This document shows positions 20,737 through 31,062 of a stretch of DNA of 64,000 nt, piece by piece. The notes under the pieces are model-generated. The model was not told the DNA's origin and made no database searches. It worked only from the letters and a program-made list of their open reading frames with translations. The position numbers and the translations under genes were made by a program. This DNA is from Cheiracanthium punctorium (Eukaryota; Arthropoda; Arachnida; Araneae; Cheiracanthiidae). Position 1 is the stretch's first letter. The number at the start of each line of letters is the position of its first letter. Where the stretch lies: contig JAWZYV010013186.1 of NCBI GenBank assembly GCA_038373885.1, forward strand, positions 806,001-870,000, in the 5' to 3' direction.

Positions 20737-21265
20737 TTAACCCTTTGAGGCGCAACCCTTTCCTAATGCTGGAAAAAAGGGCAGCCGTTGCCATCGCTCG
20801 ACTTCACTACCGGCAAGAGGGCGGACGATCGAAACGTTCATCGCGTTACTTTTACATTCGCGTTACTCAAACGCTCATCGCGCGGACAGCTGGCTGTGCG
20901 CGCACAGCCAGCTGCGCCAAAAAAGGGTCTCTCGATCTGTGGCACGCGATGAACGTTTCGATCGTCCGCCCTCTGGCTGGTAGTTACGTCGAGCGATGGC
21001 AACGGCTGCCCTTTTTTCAGCATGGGGCCATCTATCCGGCTGTTCTCGCATTCTTCCATTTTTCAGCAGATGTCAGTGCTGTTAAAAAGAATCGTGACCC
21101 TTTCTGTGACGGGAAATGACGTGCTAAAAGGTAACGGATTCTCATGGAGCTCTGTCACCCGCAACTACGTTTATAGAAATCCAATCTATTCTTCGTGACT
21201 GGCAACAGTCAAAACGTTAGAGATGGGTGTTCCCAGAGCGGGAACACTGCGCGTTAAAGGGTTAA
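20737..21265 (-). mobile_element. TTAA palindromic MITE, copy 2
   Basis: It runs from TTAA-CCCTTTGAGGCGCAACCC to AACACTGCGCGTTAAAGGG-TTAA, reversed relative to copy 1. The central fold-back (CGATCGAAACGTTCATCGCG and its complement) spans about 20765-21020. The 124-codon frame across it is an artefact of the palindrome. Confidence 0.85.
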
Positions 21266-21376
21266 CCCTACAAGACATCTGGCTCAATATGTGGAACAAG
21301 CACTTTAATTATTCCTGTACGTTCATAAAATACTAGCATAGACATCTACTGGTTTTTAAGAGTACTTATACATAGA

Positions 21377-21620
21377 CTAGATGTCAAAGCCCGTTGTGGA
21401 GGCAATGACAACGGGCGCTAGAAAAAACATTGGACGAAAATACGCCTACTCTCAATGTATTGAATCTTCGTAAACCCAAAATAAATAACTTCATATTCAG
21501 TTTTAATTATAGAACCAAATCGAATTTCATCCTCTTCTGTAAACGCGCGGACACTTATCGCATTCGAACGATTTCGTTTTGTGTAGCCATTCTTATATCA
21601 ATAGTTCAAGCAGACGATTA
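21377..21620 (-). mobile_element. Helitron 3' end, truncated copy
   Basis: Read on the minus strand it ends in a hairpin (GCCCGTTGT...ACAACGGGC) followed by TTTGACATCTAG, i.e. CTAG then T. The same ending and the upstream words (ACACAAAACGAAAT, GAAATTCGATTTG, TTTTTTCTAGCGCCCGTTGT) occur at 52390-52623. The 5' end is missing. Confidence 0.75.
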
Positions 21621-22277
21621 TTTTAATGAAGAAAAAAAAAAATTCGCCCAAGGCAAACCCACGCGAAATCATTCAATGTCCACATAAGTGTAGCAACAAT
21701 TGTTTATTTACTTTGTTTCAATTATTTTTAGAAGGAATATTAATTGTTATTTGAATATTTTACAAATAATTTTATTTCTAAATATGTAACATATAATTAT
21801 AAAAGGATTGTGAAAAAAAAATAAAATAAAAAAATTCTGGTTTAAACTTAAAAAAAACGGTTTAAACCAAAAATCCTCGGTATTTTAGGGTTTTTTGAAA
21901 AAAAACCGGGCTTTTTCAAACCCTGCTTGGTTTGTTTATATTTATGTATTGTTGAAACAGTCACTTGAAAAAATTCTATTAAAAACTGCAGTTAGACGGA
22001 CTTTAATCACAAGCACTCAACAACCTTGTCGGTAAGACTTTGTGAAACCGGCAGATTTCACTCGGGCCTAAGCCGGAAGAGGACTGATGCAACGCACTTA
22101 GAAGAAAAAATGCGCGAAAAATCCGTCCGATGCTTGAAGGTTTTTCCCTCTTTTCAAAAATGCTCAATGCACCTTCAAAACGTGAGAAAACGGCCTTCTC
22201 AGCCGTGTGCATGCCATAAGCGTAAAGTTTTCAAAATTATTGGGGGGGGCGGGCCCCACAACCACATATATTCACGT
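21621..22277. other. AT-rich non-coding with a possible hAT end
   Basis: No gene is supported. The run GGCTTTTTCAAACCCTG ending at about 21924 resembles one terminus of an element; the sequence CAGGGTTCGAAAATAAC at about 50299 resembles the opposite terminus of the same type. Neither has a partner end nearby. Confidence 0.35.
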
Positions 22278-22444
22278 CAGTGGCGTAGCCAAAGGGGGGG
22301 GTTAGGGGGGTCATACCCCCCATGAGGAATTTTTTTCCATACAAAATGTATATTTTTCACTCCCATATCATACACACGTATACATATATGTGAGTTGCAG
22401 AAGTCGTAACCTCCCCCCATGAAAAATTTCTGGCTAAGCCACTG
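22278..22444. mobile_element. hAT-like MITE, CAGTGGCGTAGC group
   Basis: The ends CAGTGGCGTAGCC and TGGCTAAGCCACTG have flanking octamers ATTCACGT and ATTCACCT (7/8). The interior has the family words ATACAAAATGTATATTTTTCAC and CATGAAAAATTTCTGGCTA. Confidence 0.82.
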
Positions 22445-24063
22445 ATTCACCTACATATAACTTAGTAATAGCTGCCAACTACCATGGAATATATATAACC
22501 ACTTTTTCTACATGATTTTTCCGCTTAAAATAGAGCAAAATTTTTGTGCTGCGCGCGCGAGCTGGTTACTATTTAAAAAAAATAATTAAAAAATATATTG
22601 TTTACAAAAAAATGGTTAATTATATTCCGTAGTAGTTGGCAGCTATGACTTACTATATATAAGTAAATTATTGGAGGCGCTCGAGCTCTATGGGTCCATA
22701 GAATTCTACACCTATGTAAGGTAAGTATCCATGTTAGTATATTGCTACCATGTTATAAGTTAAAAATAGAAGCAAAGTAAAAAATCCAAAGGAGGGGAAA
22801 AAAACATTTTCGATGAGATAGTGCATTTTAGACACTTTTCTTCATTTCATACTTTACATTGCATAATCTGATTTTAATTAATCAAAGCCTGGCGAGGGCA
22901 GCTTATAGTAACATTGTGTGTTACGTGGCGTCACATGAATACTAAATCATGATTGAAATCAAACGAAGAAAATTTTTAAAATTCCAAGTAAAGGTTTTTT
23001 TAAACGTTTGTAAATGGCGTGAAATACTTTTTTTTATGTTAGTATAAATTAATTTTCTGTATTGAGTGGTCAATTATTGGGTGGGCTCAGCCCCTATTCA
23101 CAATTTATTGGGGGGGGGGGGTCGAGCCCCACGGGCCCATATAACTCTACGCCTATGGTGCATGCTATGTCAATAAAAAGCTGTAGAAAACTTTCCCTAC
23201 TGAACAAGAATACTTCACTGGCAGACAGTAGTTGTCTGCGAGAATGCTATTAACTACAAAAGTATAATCAGTTTAACTACCAATACACTATACTGCCATT
23301 GACTACGAACGTAAGAAAAAAAAAAAGTTTACTTTTTTACGTACTTTAACTCCTACTGGGAGTGTGGGAAAAGTATTATAATCAATGTTTGACCTAAACT
23401 AAGAAGCTGATAAATTCTGTAAGCGATTGCAGAACTTTAACTATATTTTTCAAAATAATAAATAAAATGAACTATAGTAGAGACGTTCTACATTCATTTA
23501 TAGTCAGAGTAATATACTGCAATTCTTTTGGGTTGCACCGTACAAAAAAAAAAAGTATTCGTGCTGAATGCTGTATACTACATCATTAAATTAGTCATAT
23601 GGGAGATGGGGACACAGTGGGACGATAGATATTTTTCAATTATTCAAAAATTACAAAAAATCCATAACTTAGATAACCACAATTGCAAAACTGTGGAAAC
23701 TAGTCACTGTCACAATTCATCTTATAGGGAAGTTGCATTGTTTCTACTACCACTGTCGGAAAAATCAGTTCAATTTGATGTTACTTTAATATTTTTAATT
23801 CATCAAACATTATTCAGATAGGAATTTTGCAAATCTTAAAAATGCGTTCCATTCTGATAACTATTTTTATGTCTGTGCGAAGTCGAACCCTCTTTCTCTA
23901 AATTTTTACCAAAACGGCTCTTTCACAAAATAACTGTTCCACTTTTCACATGTGTCTCCATTTTTTAATACCATTATTATTTTTAATATTCAATTATGTT
24001 GCGAAAAATCACTTATGTGTTCAAATAAAAGAGAAAATGGGAAAAAATTCACAAAAAATTTAG
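22445..24063. other. AT-rich non-coding with decayed repeat ends
   Basis: No gene is supported. TATGGGTCCATAGAATTCTAC with CACCTATG (22697-22715) and GGGCCCATATAACTCTACGCC with TATGG (23131-23157) are two versions of one terminus type. The full element cannot be delimited. Confidence 0.35.
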
Positions 24064-24216
24064 ACCCTCTGGGGGAAAAAATAAGCTTGAACTGACCCCT
24101 GGTTATGATAAACTGCATCGAAAACGCAGTTGGCCGTTAAAAAAGAAATGCAAAAGCCGGCTGTGCCATACATAGATCAGTTGTTTTTAAAATAAATAGG
24201 CGCTCAAGTGATTTTA
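24064..24216 (+). repeat. Dispersed repeat, partner inverted at 45918-46070
   Basis: TTGAACTGACCCCTG, CAGTTGGCCGTTAAAAAAGAAATG, AAAAGCCGGCTGTGC and TAGGCGCTCAAGTG occur here and, as reverse complement and in reverse order, at 45918-46070. Identity is high over about 150 bp. Confidence 0.7.
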
Positions 24217-24474
24217 TTTATGCATGTATTTATTTTTGCTTTTTAATCTTATCACTACTTATAGTTGGCTGAAGTACTTTCAAGTGCTCCCACCACAAAG
24301 AAAGCAAAGACTGATGTCTGTTTGATAAAGAACTTTTAAAACATTGATTTAAGCAATTAAAAAAAGGGGGGATTTTTTTTTTTTAAATTCACCCCGATAC
24401 TTTTAGCAACTTATTAAACGCCGGCGTAAAGAAAATTTCGTAGAATTTTTTAAACATTAAGTTGAAGATATTTT

Positions 24475-24723
24475 AATCGGAGTTCGATCCGGGAATATTT
24501 TCCAGGGTCTGTTTTTGCTATTTTTCACAGCTATTTTGTGACTTTTTCATACCAATTTTTTTAGTCACTTTTATTCTTAAAATAATTTACAAACAGATTA
24601 AAACATACGATAAAATGCCAATGAAGGGTTATTTTAACAGACTGCATTTTTGTGAAGAGGCCGTTTTAATAATTTTATTTTTGTGGAGGTGCAGCAAAAC
24701 GGACCTGGTTTCGTGATCTGTCT
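24475..24723 (+). mobile_element. CAGAGATC-family element, diverged copy
   Basis: It shares AATATTTTCCAGGGTCTG, AAAATAATTTACAAACAGAT, GATAAAATGCCAATGAAGGG and TTTTGTGAAGAGGCCGTTTTAA with the other copies. The terminal repeats are decayed. Confidence 0.5.
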
Positions 24724-24786
24724 TATTTTTCGACAGGAGTAAGGTTTGAAGTACAACTACACAGTCGACCGAACACGTCTATACAG

Positions 24787-25225
24787 TAGAGATGAGACGG
24801 GCTCTGTAATTCCCAGTTGCGTTCGGGCTCGGGCTCGTGAAAAATTTCTCATTTATTGAACATACTCCTTGAAACAGATTTTAAAAAGTGATTCATGAGG
24901 AAAATAAAAGTACTTATTAAAAAAAAATAGCGGTACGGGTGCCTAGAAGTTGCGTGAAGCTATTTGGGTATTTCAGAAAGGCGGCTTATATTGCTTAGTT
25001 AGTCATCAGATCAGACATTATTGGATAAACATATGGATAAATAAAGAATTAGAAAGTGCATTGAGAGTTTGCAACTATATTTATCGTTAATTTGCACAAA
25101 CAGCAAAATTTATTGTATTCTATCAATGAAGTAATTGAATTTTTTTTTAATTTCGGGCTCGGGCTCCGACTTAAATAATATTGCTCGGGCTCGGACTTTA
25201 AAAAATGAGCCCGAACTCATCTCTA
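24787..25225 (+). mobile_element. hAT-like MITE, TAGAGATGAG type, copy 3
   Basis: The ends TAGAGATGAGACGGGCTC and GAGCCCGAACTCATCTCTA are flanked by the perfect octamer CTATACAG (24779-24786 and 25226-25233). It is 439 bp with no nested insert. Confidence 0.93.
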
Positions 25226-25650
25226 CTATACAGTACATTCCGCGGAAAACACAGTTTCCGTCAACGCTTTTTACATTTTAAATACACAGCTGGTCATGCT
25301 ATATCAGGGTTCTAACGAAAGACATTGAAGCTGGTAGCAAAAAAAAGGCTGTAAGCTTTTTGTGACACGGGAAAATCTGAAATTTTTCGTAACAACAGTT
25401 AACTTTATAAAAATTTGATAATGCAACGAGAAGAACACAATATAATAGGCTCCACTTTTCTTGCATTCAATCGGCAATTTCACAAGCAACTTTTCAATTA
25501 CACCTGAGAAAGGAACAAAGTTTTAAATATCCGCATCTACGGCTAAATCTGCCGGGAGAATTGTTGATCAGCACGGCTACTTAGCGCTCATGTCACGGCA
25601 TTTATTGTGGTTGCTGCATCTTATTTTCAGTCCAGCGACGTTAATATATA
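25226..25650. other. Non-coding, no feature recognised
   Basis: No gene is supported; a 61-codon minus-strand frame has no recognisable motif. Confidence 0.4.
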
Positions 25651-25806
25651 GTGTTTACTCGCGTAATAGTCGCACCCCCATTTTGTAGCAGAAAGATTAG
25701 CTATAGTTGCAATATTATATTATAGATTTTCCCCGCATAATAGTCGCACCTAGACTTTCACAATGAACCATTCGCAAAAAAGAGCGACTATTATGCGAGT
25801 AAACAC
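25651..25806. mobile_element. TIR MITE, GTGTTTACTCGCGTAATAG type
   Basis: GTGTTTACTCGCGTAATAG plus TCGC on the left is mirrored by GCGA plus CTATTATGCGAGTAAACAC on the right (23 bp, one mismatch). An internal CCCCGCATAATAGTCGCACC repeats the terminal motif. The flanks are TATA-rich, so a TA target as in Tc1/mariner is possible but not provable here. Confidence 0.75.
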
Positions 25807-25924
25807 GCTATATAGATGTTTCTATGAATCTTGCAACATAATTAAAGATGAGTTTGCACAAAAACTCATTAAAAAACGATGAAAATCTAAGCATTTCGTT
25901 CAGTAAGAAACTAACAATTCGTTT

Positions 25925-26105
25925 CCAGAGGTCAATGCAGACGAAAATTGGATCCGTTTTGGGGTCCCTTCACAAAAATACAATCGATTAAAATCGTCCC
26001 CCTATTGGCATTTTACCCTACATGTTAATTATTGTAACAAAAAAAAATGACTTATTAAAAATTGGTATGGAAATTCACAAAAATAAGTGTTGAAATTCAC
26101 AAAAC
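25925..26105 (-). mobile_element. CAGAGATC-family fragment
   Basis: It begins CAGAGGTCAATGCAGACG, then has one AATACAATCGATTAAAATCG unit, GGCATTTTACCC, TGACTTATTAAAAATTGG and TATGGAAATTCAC. It is oriented like the array-bearing copy at 13015. Confidence 0.5.
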
Positions 26106-26618
26106 TTTCATATTAGCTCAAAATGGATTTCGTATAGTCTTTATTAATTTTTCCCCAGTCACTGATAAAAGTATTTAAAAGTAACTTTAAAAATAAGTAT
26201 ACGGTGGCTCTGCAGACTTTCATTATAGGTATAATATTTATGTTAAAAGTTGTGATCGCTATGCTAAAAATGTATGGTAATTTTTCGTTTCAAACAATTA
26301 CTCCCTCCAGCCCTTGTCTAACGTAATTTTTAAGTTTGCTTTCAATGAAGTGAGTGTTTCCTGAATGGCAATGATTTTCAGCCGTCATTAAGGGCAGGAG
26401 AAAACCTTATCCCAAGAAAATTTTGCATTTAAATGGACTTAATTTAGTTTGTAACATGATTTTTTTTTTTTTTGTTCTTTAATTTTTCTTTTCTTCATAT
26501 GCAACTGTAGCCCCTCTAGTAAAAAAAATATCCTTGCTACGCCCTTATCAAGGGGCGAGGTCGCAGCTGAGTCCCCACCCCCCACCCCTCAAAAGTTCTT
26601 TCCTTGCTACGTCCCTGA
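26106..26618. other. Non-coding with GTAGCC/GCTACG fragments
   Basis: No gene is supported. Near 26505-26618, GTAGCCCCTCTAG and CTTGCTACGTCCCTG look like remains of the CAGGGGCGTAGC group, without a clear octamer pair. Confidence 0.35.
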
Positions 26619-27012
26619 TTAAGGCTGTATTTCAAAGAAAAAAACCTCATTTTTGGTCTTAGTACACAAATTGAAGTAAGCCAAAAGCGCCAATGTCTCG
26701 AAAAAATTCCAGATGGCTCTTCATAAACTGCATTGCATTACACACTGTAACAACCGAAAAAATCTGTTCCTTTCGTGAAACTTTCAGAAAAAAAATTCTT
26801 AAACATGGAAGTGCACTGCAACATTTTTCTAAGAGTGACGCGTTTAGCAAAAATTTTCGATTTTGAAGAATTCTTCCTGAAAGTTTTGTAACGGATACCG
26901 GTTTGTCGTTTATTTCAGTATGTCGTACAGCTTGTAAAGAGACAGTTTCAAAATTTTGAAGTGCCCGGCATAATTTGTACTTAGGTACCGAAATCGGATC
27001 ATTTTTTCGAAC
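26619..27012 (+). mobile_element. TTAAGGCTGT interspersed repeat, copy 1
   Basis: It starts TTAAGGCTGTATTTC and ends GATCATTTTTTCGAA. In between it carries CACAAATTGAAGTAAG, AAATTCCAGATGGCTCTTC, TTTCAGTATGTCGTACAGC and TGTAAAGAGACAGTTTC. It is matched by the inverted copy at 62904-63304. The last 80 bp also resemble segments at 30060-30125, 53765-53830 and 58495-58555. The imperfect terminal repeats suggest a DNA transposon. It is non-coding. Confidence 0.55.
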
Positions 27013-27101
27013 TACACCGGGCCCTCAGGCAGCGGTCTAGCCTGTGTTGACATCCGGCACTTTAATTTACACATCAGATCCCATGTAATCCTGGACACGT
27101 C

Positions 27102-27878
27102 CAGGGTGCGAATTGACGGGGGGGATGCCGGGGATCGTCCCCGGCTGAAGAAAGTAATATCCCTGGCTGGAGAAATATTAGTTGATCCTTGCCAGGGATA
27201 CTATTTATCCCCTGCTGGAGAAATGCTAAATTAATCTGTGTCCCCTCTACAAGTTCAACAGTACCTATCGATTTTAACTATTGAGAATAGAAAATTTTCT
27301 TTTGTTTACTAGACAAAAGAGCAAGTTACAAGCATGCCTTTGAAATAGATATACACATACCTGATGACACTTGTCACTCTGTAACTGGGGTCAGGATTCA
27401 AAGGAAGACTGCGAAATGAACGAACAATCACTGCTCTGCCACCAGCCGGATTTCAGGGCAGACGGAGAATCGACATAGGCAGGAATATACGCATAGAAAA
27501 TCGAGGGTCGACTTTTGTTTTAATTTATGTCACTTTTTAGACATGTTGGCGACTCCATTTGTAATACCTAATATATTGTATGAGTGGAGCATTTACACCA
27601 GTGGCGTAGCGAGGGGGGGGGGTTTGGGTGTCAGAACCCCCCCTAAAATTTAGCTGAGTTCTATTATTGACATAAAGAATGCTATCCATAATGTTGATTA
27701 TCCGTTGCATCAGTACCTAACCCCCCCCCTAAAACTTTTTTCTGGCTACGCTACTGATTTACACCTTCCTCCTTTTATTTTCTTTCTGCTTTTTTTTTTT
27801 CTTTCTCAAATGTCCCCTGCTGGAGAATGTTTTCTCTCAAATGTCCCCCCCTGGAGAAAATGTTCAATTCGCACCCTG
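27102..27878. mobile_element. hAT-like element, CAGGGTGCGAATTGA type, interrupted
   Basis: The ends CAGGGTGCGAATTGA and TCAATTCGCACCCTG form a perfect 15-bp inverted repeat. The 8-bp duplication GACACGTC is perfect (27094-27101 and 27879-27886). Motifs CCTGGCTGGAGAAAT and CCCCTGCTGGAGAA repeat inside. It contains a nested element at 27599-27756 and lies in the first intron of the gene whose exon is 27987-28083. Confidence 0.93.
27599..27756. mobile_element. hAT-like MITE, CAGTGGCGTAGC group, nested
   Basis: The ends CAGTGGCGTAGCG and GGCTACGCTACTG have the perfect octamer ATTTACAC on both sides (27591-27598 and 27757-27764). It is inserted in the CAGGGTGCGAATTGA element and is 158 bp. Confidence 0.93.
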
Positions 27879-27980
27879 GACACGTCTGACATAACTCAGC
27901 ACGGTACCCTTACTCGCACAGCCGGGTTACTTTTTCCAGAAAATAAATAAATAAAATAATAAAAAGCACCGCTGGTCAAG

Positions 27981-27986
27981 ACTTAC
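27981..27986 (-). other. 5' splice donor after the signal-peptide exon
   Basis: On the minus strand the exon ends ..GTAG and continues GTAAGT, an ideal donor. The exon has 97 coding bases, so the intron is phase 1. A phase-1 intron just after a signal peptide is common in secreted and immunoglobulin-type genes. Confidence 0.75.
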
Positions 27987-28083
27987 CTACTTCGGCGGTC
28001 CGAACACAGTGGGTATTCCATAAAATCACCAAAAGTAAGCACCACAGTCCGAGAATTCTATCCTTCGAGTACACCACATCCAT
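27987..28083 (-). CDS. First coding exon of a secreted or membrane protein (signal peptide)
   Basis: Reading on the minus strand from the ATG at 28081-28083, 32 codons follow before a GTAAGT donor. The peptide has a short charged start (residues 1-9, ending SKDR), a hydrophobic core ILGLWCLLLVILW (10-22) and a polar tail ending VRTAEV, a textbook signal peptide with likely cleavage near residue 26-30. TAA lies in frame 9 bases upstream of the ATG and the context is GCCGCGATGG, so this start is well supported. The region upstream is GC-richer and repeat-free, as expected for a 5'UTR and promoter. Downstream the intron is filled with nested hAT elements. I cannot find a second exon, so the protein family is unknown; immunoglobulin-superfamily or receptor genes are possible only by analogy of intron phase. 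Confidence 0.72.
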
Positions 28084-28650
28084 CGCGGCTTAGCTGCAAA
28101 ACACCACAGCCCCCTTGTCACACACCGCACTGCACTTCAGAAGAACATTCACAAAAAAGCAAACACAAAATATGAAAAGATTTATCTAATATAGTAACGA
28201 ATCACAAATCAGCAGCAGCAGTGGCACAACTCCACTCGTTCAAGCATCCCACATAGCTTTCGTGGCGGTGGTATCACTACTGTAACAACACACAGCGAGT
28301 TTTTCTCTTCTCGTTCTGGACGACGCTGCTACTATTCCACAGGTTCGGGAGCATTTCTGAACGCGCTGGCGGTTCCCATGCTAACTACCTGGCCTGGTAG
28401 GGTTTGCTGGAATGAGGGGGACGGCGTCGCCAACTGGCGAGTTTTCCTCCCCTTCGCCAAGCTCCAGGGAAGAGAGGGATGCTGTTGTGTATCGTGATGG
28501 TAATCACTGGGAGATACGTCAGATAAATCTCTCCGAGGGGAGTTTTGAGTTTCGGGAGGCAGGAAGGAGGAGATAGCTGCTAGCTGCTAGCTGCTCTCGG
28601 GTTTCGGAGAAGGTGTTTTGGGGACGGGGCCCCGTTTATCAGCGGGGCAC
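28084..28650 (-). promoter_or_regulatory. Probable 5'UTR and promoter region
   Basis: This is 570 bp of non-repetitive, GC-richer sequence immediately 5' of the signal-peptide exon, contrasting with AT-rich flanks. It contains CAGCAGCAG and a TAGCTGC tandem (about 28573-28595). TTTTGCAG lies just before the start codon on the minus strand and could be a 3' splice site of a 5'UTR intron. No TATA box or definite initiator was identified. Confidence 0.45.
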
Positions 28651-29226
28651 TTGTCCAGGGTCCACTTATTTCGGGGATTAATATATATTTTTTTATATGT
28701 ATTCCAAATTAAGAAATTTTGTACTATTTAAATATTTATCGTCTTCAATCTTTTACAGGCCAGTGTTCCAGTATGAAACATCAAATTAAAATATTTATTC
28801 AAAAATAAAATTTTACCAATATTGTCTTGAAAAAATTGACAGATAAAGCTAAAAGATGATTTGATTTTTTGAAATAGAAGCTATATTTCTATCATGAGTG
28901 GGAAACTGGATTTAAAAAAATCATGAAAATAGCCATTTTCATAAATTGTTTCGGAGCTGTCTTGGTACCTCCCCTTTCCCCCTTCAAACTTAATTCATGT
29001 CCTTACTTAAGTTTAAAAATAAATATTTCACTTATTATTTAAGCTGCCATAAAAATATAGTCAAAGTATAGCCCCTAAAAGTATAGTCAGAAATGACCAT
29101 GCTTCCCTTTGGGAACAGTGAAATCTGTATAAAGTATTTCCCCCCCCCTTTAATGACTAAATGACTAATATCCTTTAACTAACGCATTAGAAGGCAAAAT
29201 ATGAAAAAAAAAAAAAAACACCTAAT
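28651..29226. other. AT-rich non-coding
   Basis: No gene is supported. Poly-A is present near 29203-29218. Confidence 0.4.
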
Positions 29227-29523
29227 TTAAAATGTGCCTGGATCTTTACTCATTTGTGCCTGGATATTTTTGCGACTTTCTTCGATTTTTACTGATAACA
29301 GAAATAATAGATAAATTTCTGATGTCAACTTCTTGAACAAGGTCTGATTTCTTTTAAAATCATTATTCATAAAAATATCAACATCCTGCTTGGTCATGTT
29401 AAAATATTTTGTAGAGTTGAGGCTCAATTACTCATGAATAAAGGCTAGGAAAAATAAATAACGTTTTCGACTAATAGCGAAAATGGCGTCCCAAAAAAGG
29501 GACACTAGGCATAAATGGGTTAA
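29227..29523 (+). mobile_element. TTAA MITE, GTGCCTGGATATTTTTGCG family, copy 1
   Basis: It is flanked by TTAA (29227 and 29520). The right end GGCATAAATGGG-TTAA and the body words TTTTTGCGACTTTCTTCGAT, TTTCTGATGTCAAC and TTTTGTAGAGTTGAGG are shared with 39649-39931. The left end is slightly rearranged, with GTGCCTGGAT repeated twice. The piggyBac-like assignment is from TTAA. Confidence 0.7.
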
Positions 29524-29588
29524 TGCTTTCTGTAAAAGGTTAAGATAATTTTTTAAAAATTTGTCGTCTTTAAAAGCATAAATAAAAA

Positions 29589-29760
29589 CAGTGAAATCTC
29601 GCAGGTTATACAACCCCCCATAACTTGGGGGGGGTGTTCCCCCTCCAACCTTTCTGGGGAACGGAATGTGTAAAAGTGTGCATCAATAAGTTGGAGACCT
29701 CTGAAAGTTGAGTGCTTTTTTTAGGAAACCGTAGGTGTCCAACTTACGGAGATTTCACTG
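29589..29760. mobile_element. pogo/Tigger-like MITE
   Basis: The ends CAGTGAAATCTCGCAGGTT and ACTTACGGAGATTTCACTG are inverted repeats. The right flank is TA; the left TA is mutated. CAGTGAAA-CTC termini with TA targets are characteristic of pogo/Tigger elements. It is 172 bp and non-coding. Confidence 0.65.
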
Positions 29761-30153
29761 TATATTTTTTACTTTATTTTAACAGAATATTGTAACTCCA
29801 AAAAAAAAAAATACTAAAAAATTAATTATTATTCAATCACTATACGCATATTATCAAAACATCTTTGCGTTGATCTATTTTTAACTAGTTTGTTAAGCCA
29901 TTGTGATGTAATTGTGTAGAAATTTTCGTTAGTTATTTAAATAAATCTTATTGCATACAAAAATCCTTCAATATCAATTTATTGATACTTATTTATTATA
30001 TTTAAAAATTTGCAGCATGTTAGATTTTTAAGAAACTTTTTTCTAAAATTTTCACAAACTGATACAGTTTGGTCGTTTATTTCAGTGCATATTATTAGCA
30101 AAGCTTGTAGTAAAAATGCACTCTAAAAATTTTGAAATATTTGATACAATCGA
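29761..30153. other. AT-rich non-coding
   Basis: At 30055-30125 it carries a fragment related to the TTAAGGCTGT repeat (GTCGTTTATTTCAGTGC, AAGCTTGTAG, AAAATTTTGAAAT). No gene is seen. Confidence 0.45.
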
Positions 30154-30293
30154 TTTTTACTTTCCGAACATGTACCATGTAAGGAGAGTATTGTCATCAT
30201 GAAAAAATTCGACTTCGAGATTTTGGTGTTTTGACACGTTTTGAGGGCTTCTGAATCCATTTATGCCATTTTTACGAGATGTATGTATGTATG

Positions 30294-30363
<70 letters not shown>

Positions 30364-31062
30364 TTTGTGTGTATGTGAGTGAACACGATAGCTCCTGAAC
30401 GGAGCATTCGATTGAGCTCAAGTTGGATATATATGTCATAAACCACCTTCGCAAGACCGGTATTGATTTAGGTGTGTATAGGACTTATAGTTTTTCTACA
30501 GGGCTACGACAAATATTTCTTTTACATGATGGCCTATGGGAGGAATTTCTTGAAAGTGCGCTAGCGTTTAAACGGTAGATTCGATTGAGCTCAAATTGGG
30601 TATATATGTTATAAACCACCGTTGCAAGACCGGTATTAAATTTGGGTGTGTATAGGACTTATAGTTTTTCTACAGGGCTACGACAAAGATTTCTTTTACA
30701 TGATGGCCTATGGGGGGAATTTCTTGAAAGTGCGCTAGCGTTTAAACGATACATTCGATTGAGCTCAAATTCGGTATGTATGTTATAAACCACCATCCTA
30801 AGACCGGTATTGATTTTGGTGTGTATAGGACTTATAGTTCTCCTAAAGGGCTACGACAAAACTTTCTTTTATGTTATGGCATAATGGCCTATGGGGAGAA
30901 ATTCTTGAAAGTGCGCAAGCGTTTAAACGGTGCATTCGATTGAGTTTTTGAGTTTCAATTTGGTATATATGTTTGAATGATTCATCGATTAAAATTTATT
31001 TAAGTGCTTGGTCATGATCTTAATCGTAAGTGTTCGGAAAGTCGAGTGGAGTCACTCCAGAT
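30154..31062 (-). mobile_element. Helentron/DINE-like tandem element, copy 3
   Basis: On the minus strand it starts TCTGGAGTGACTCC (31062) and ends at the CTTTCC...GGAAAG hairpin (about 30154-30190). It has three units of about 172 bp and a long (GT)n/(CA)n tract at 30300-30360. At 909 bp it is the longest copy. Confidence 0.8.
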
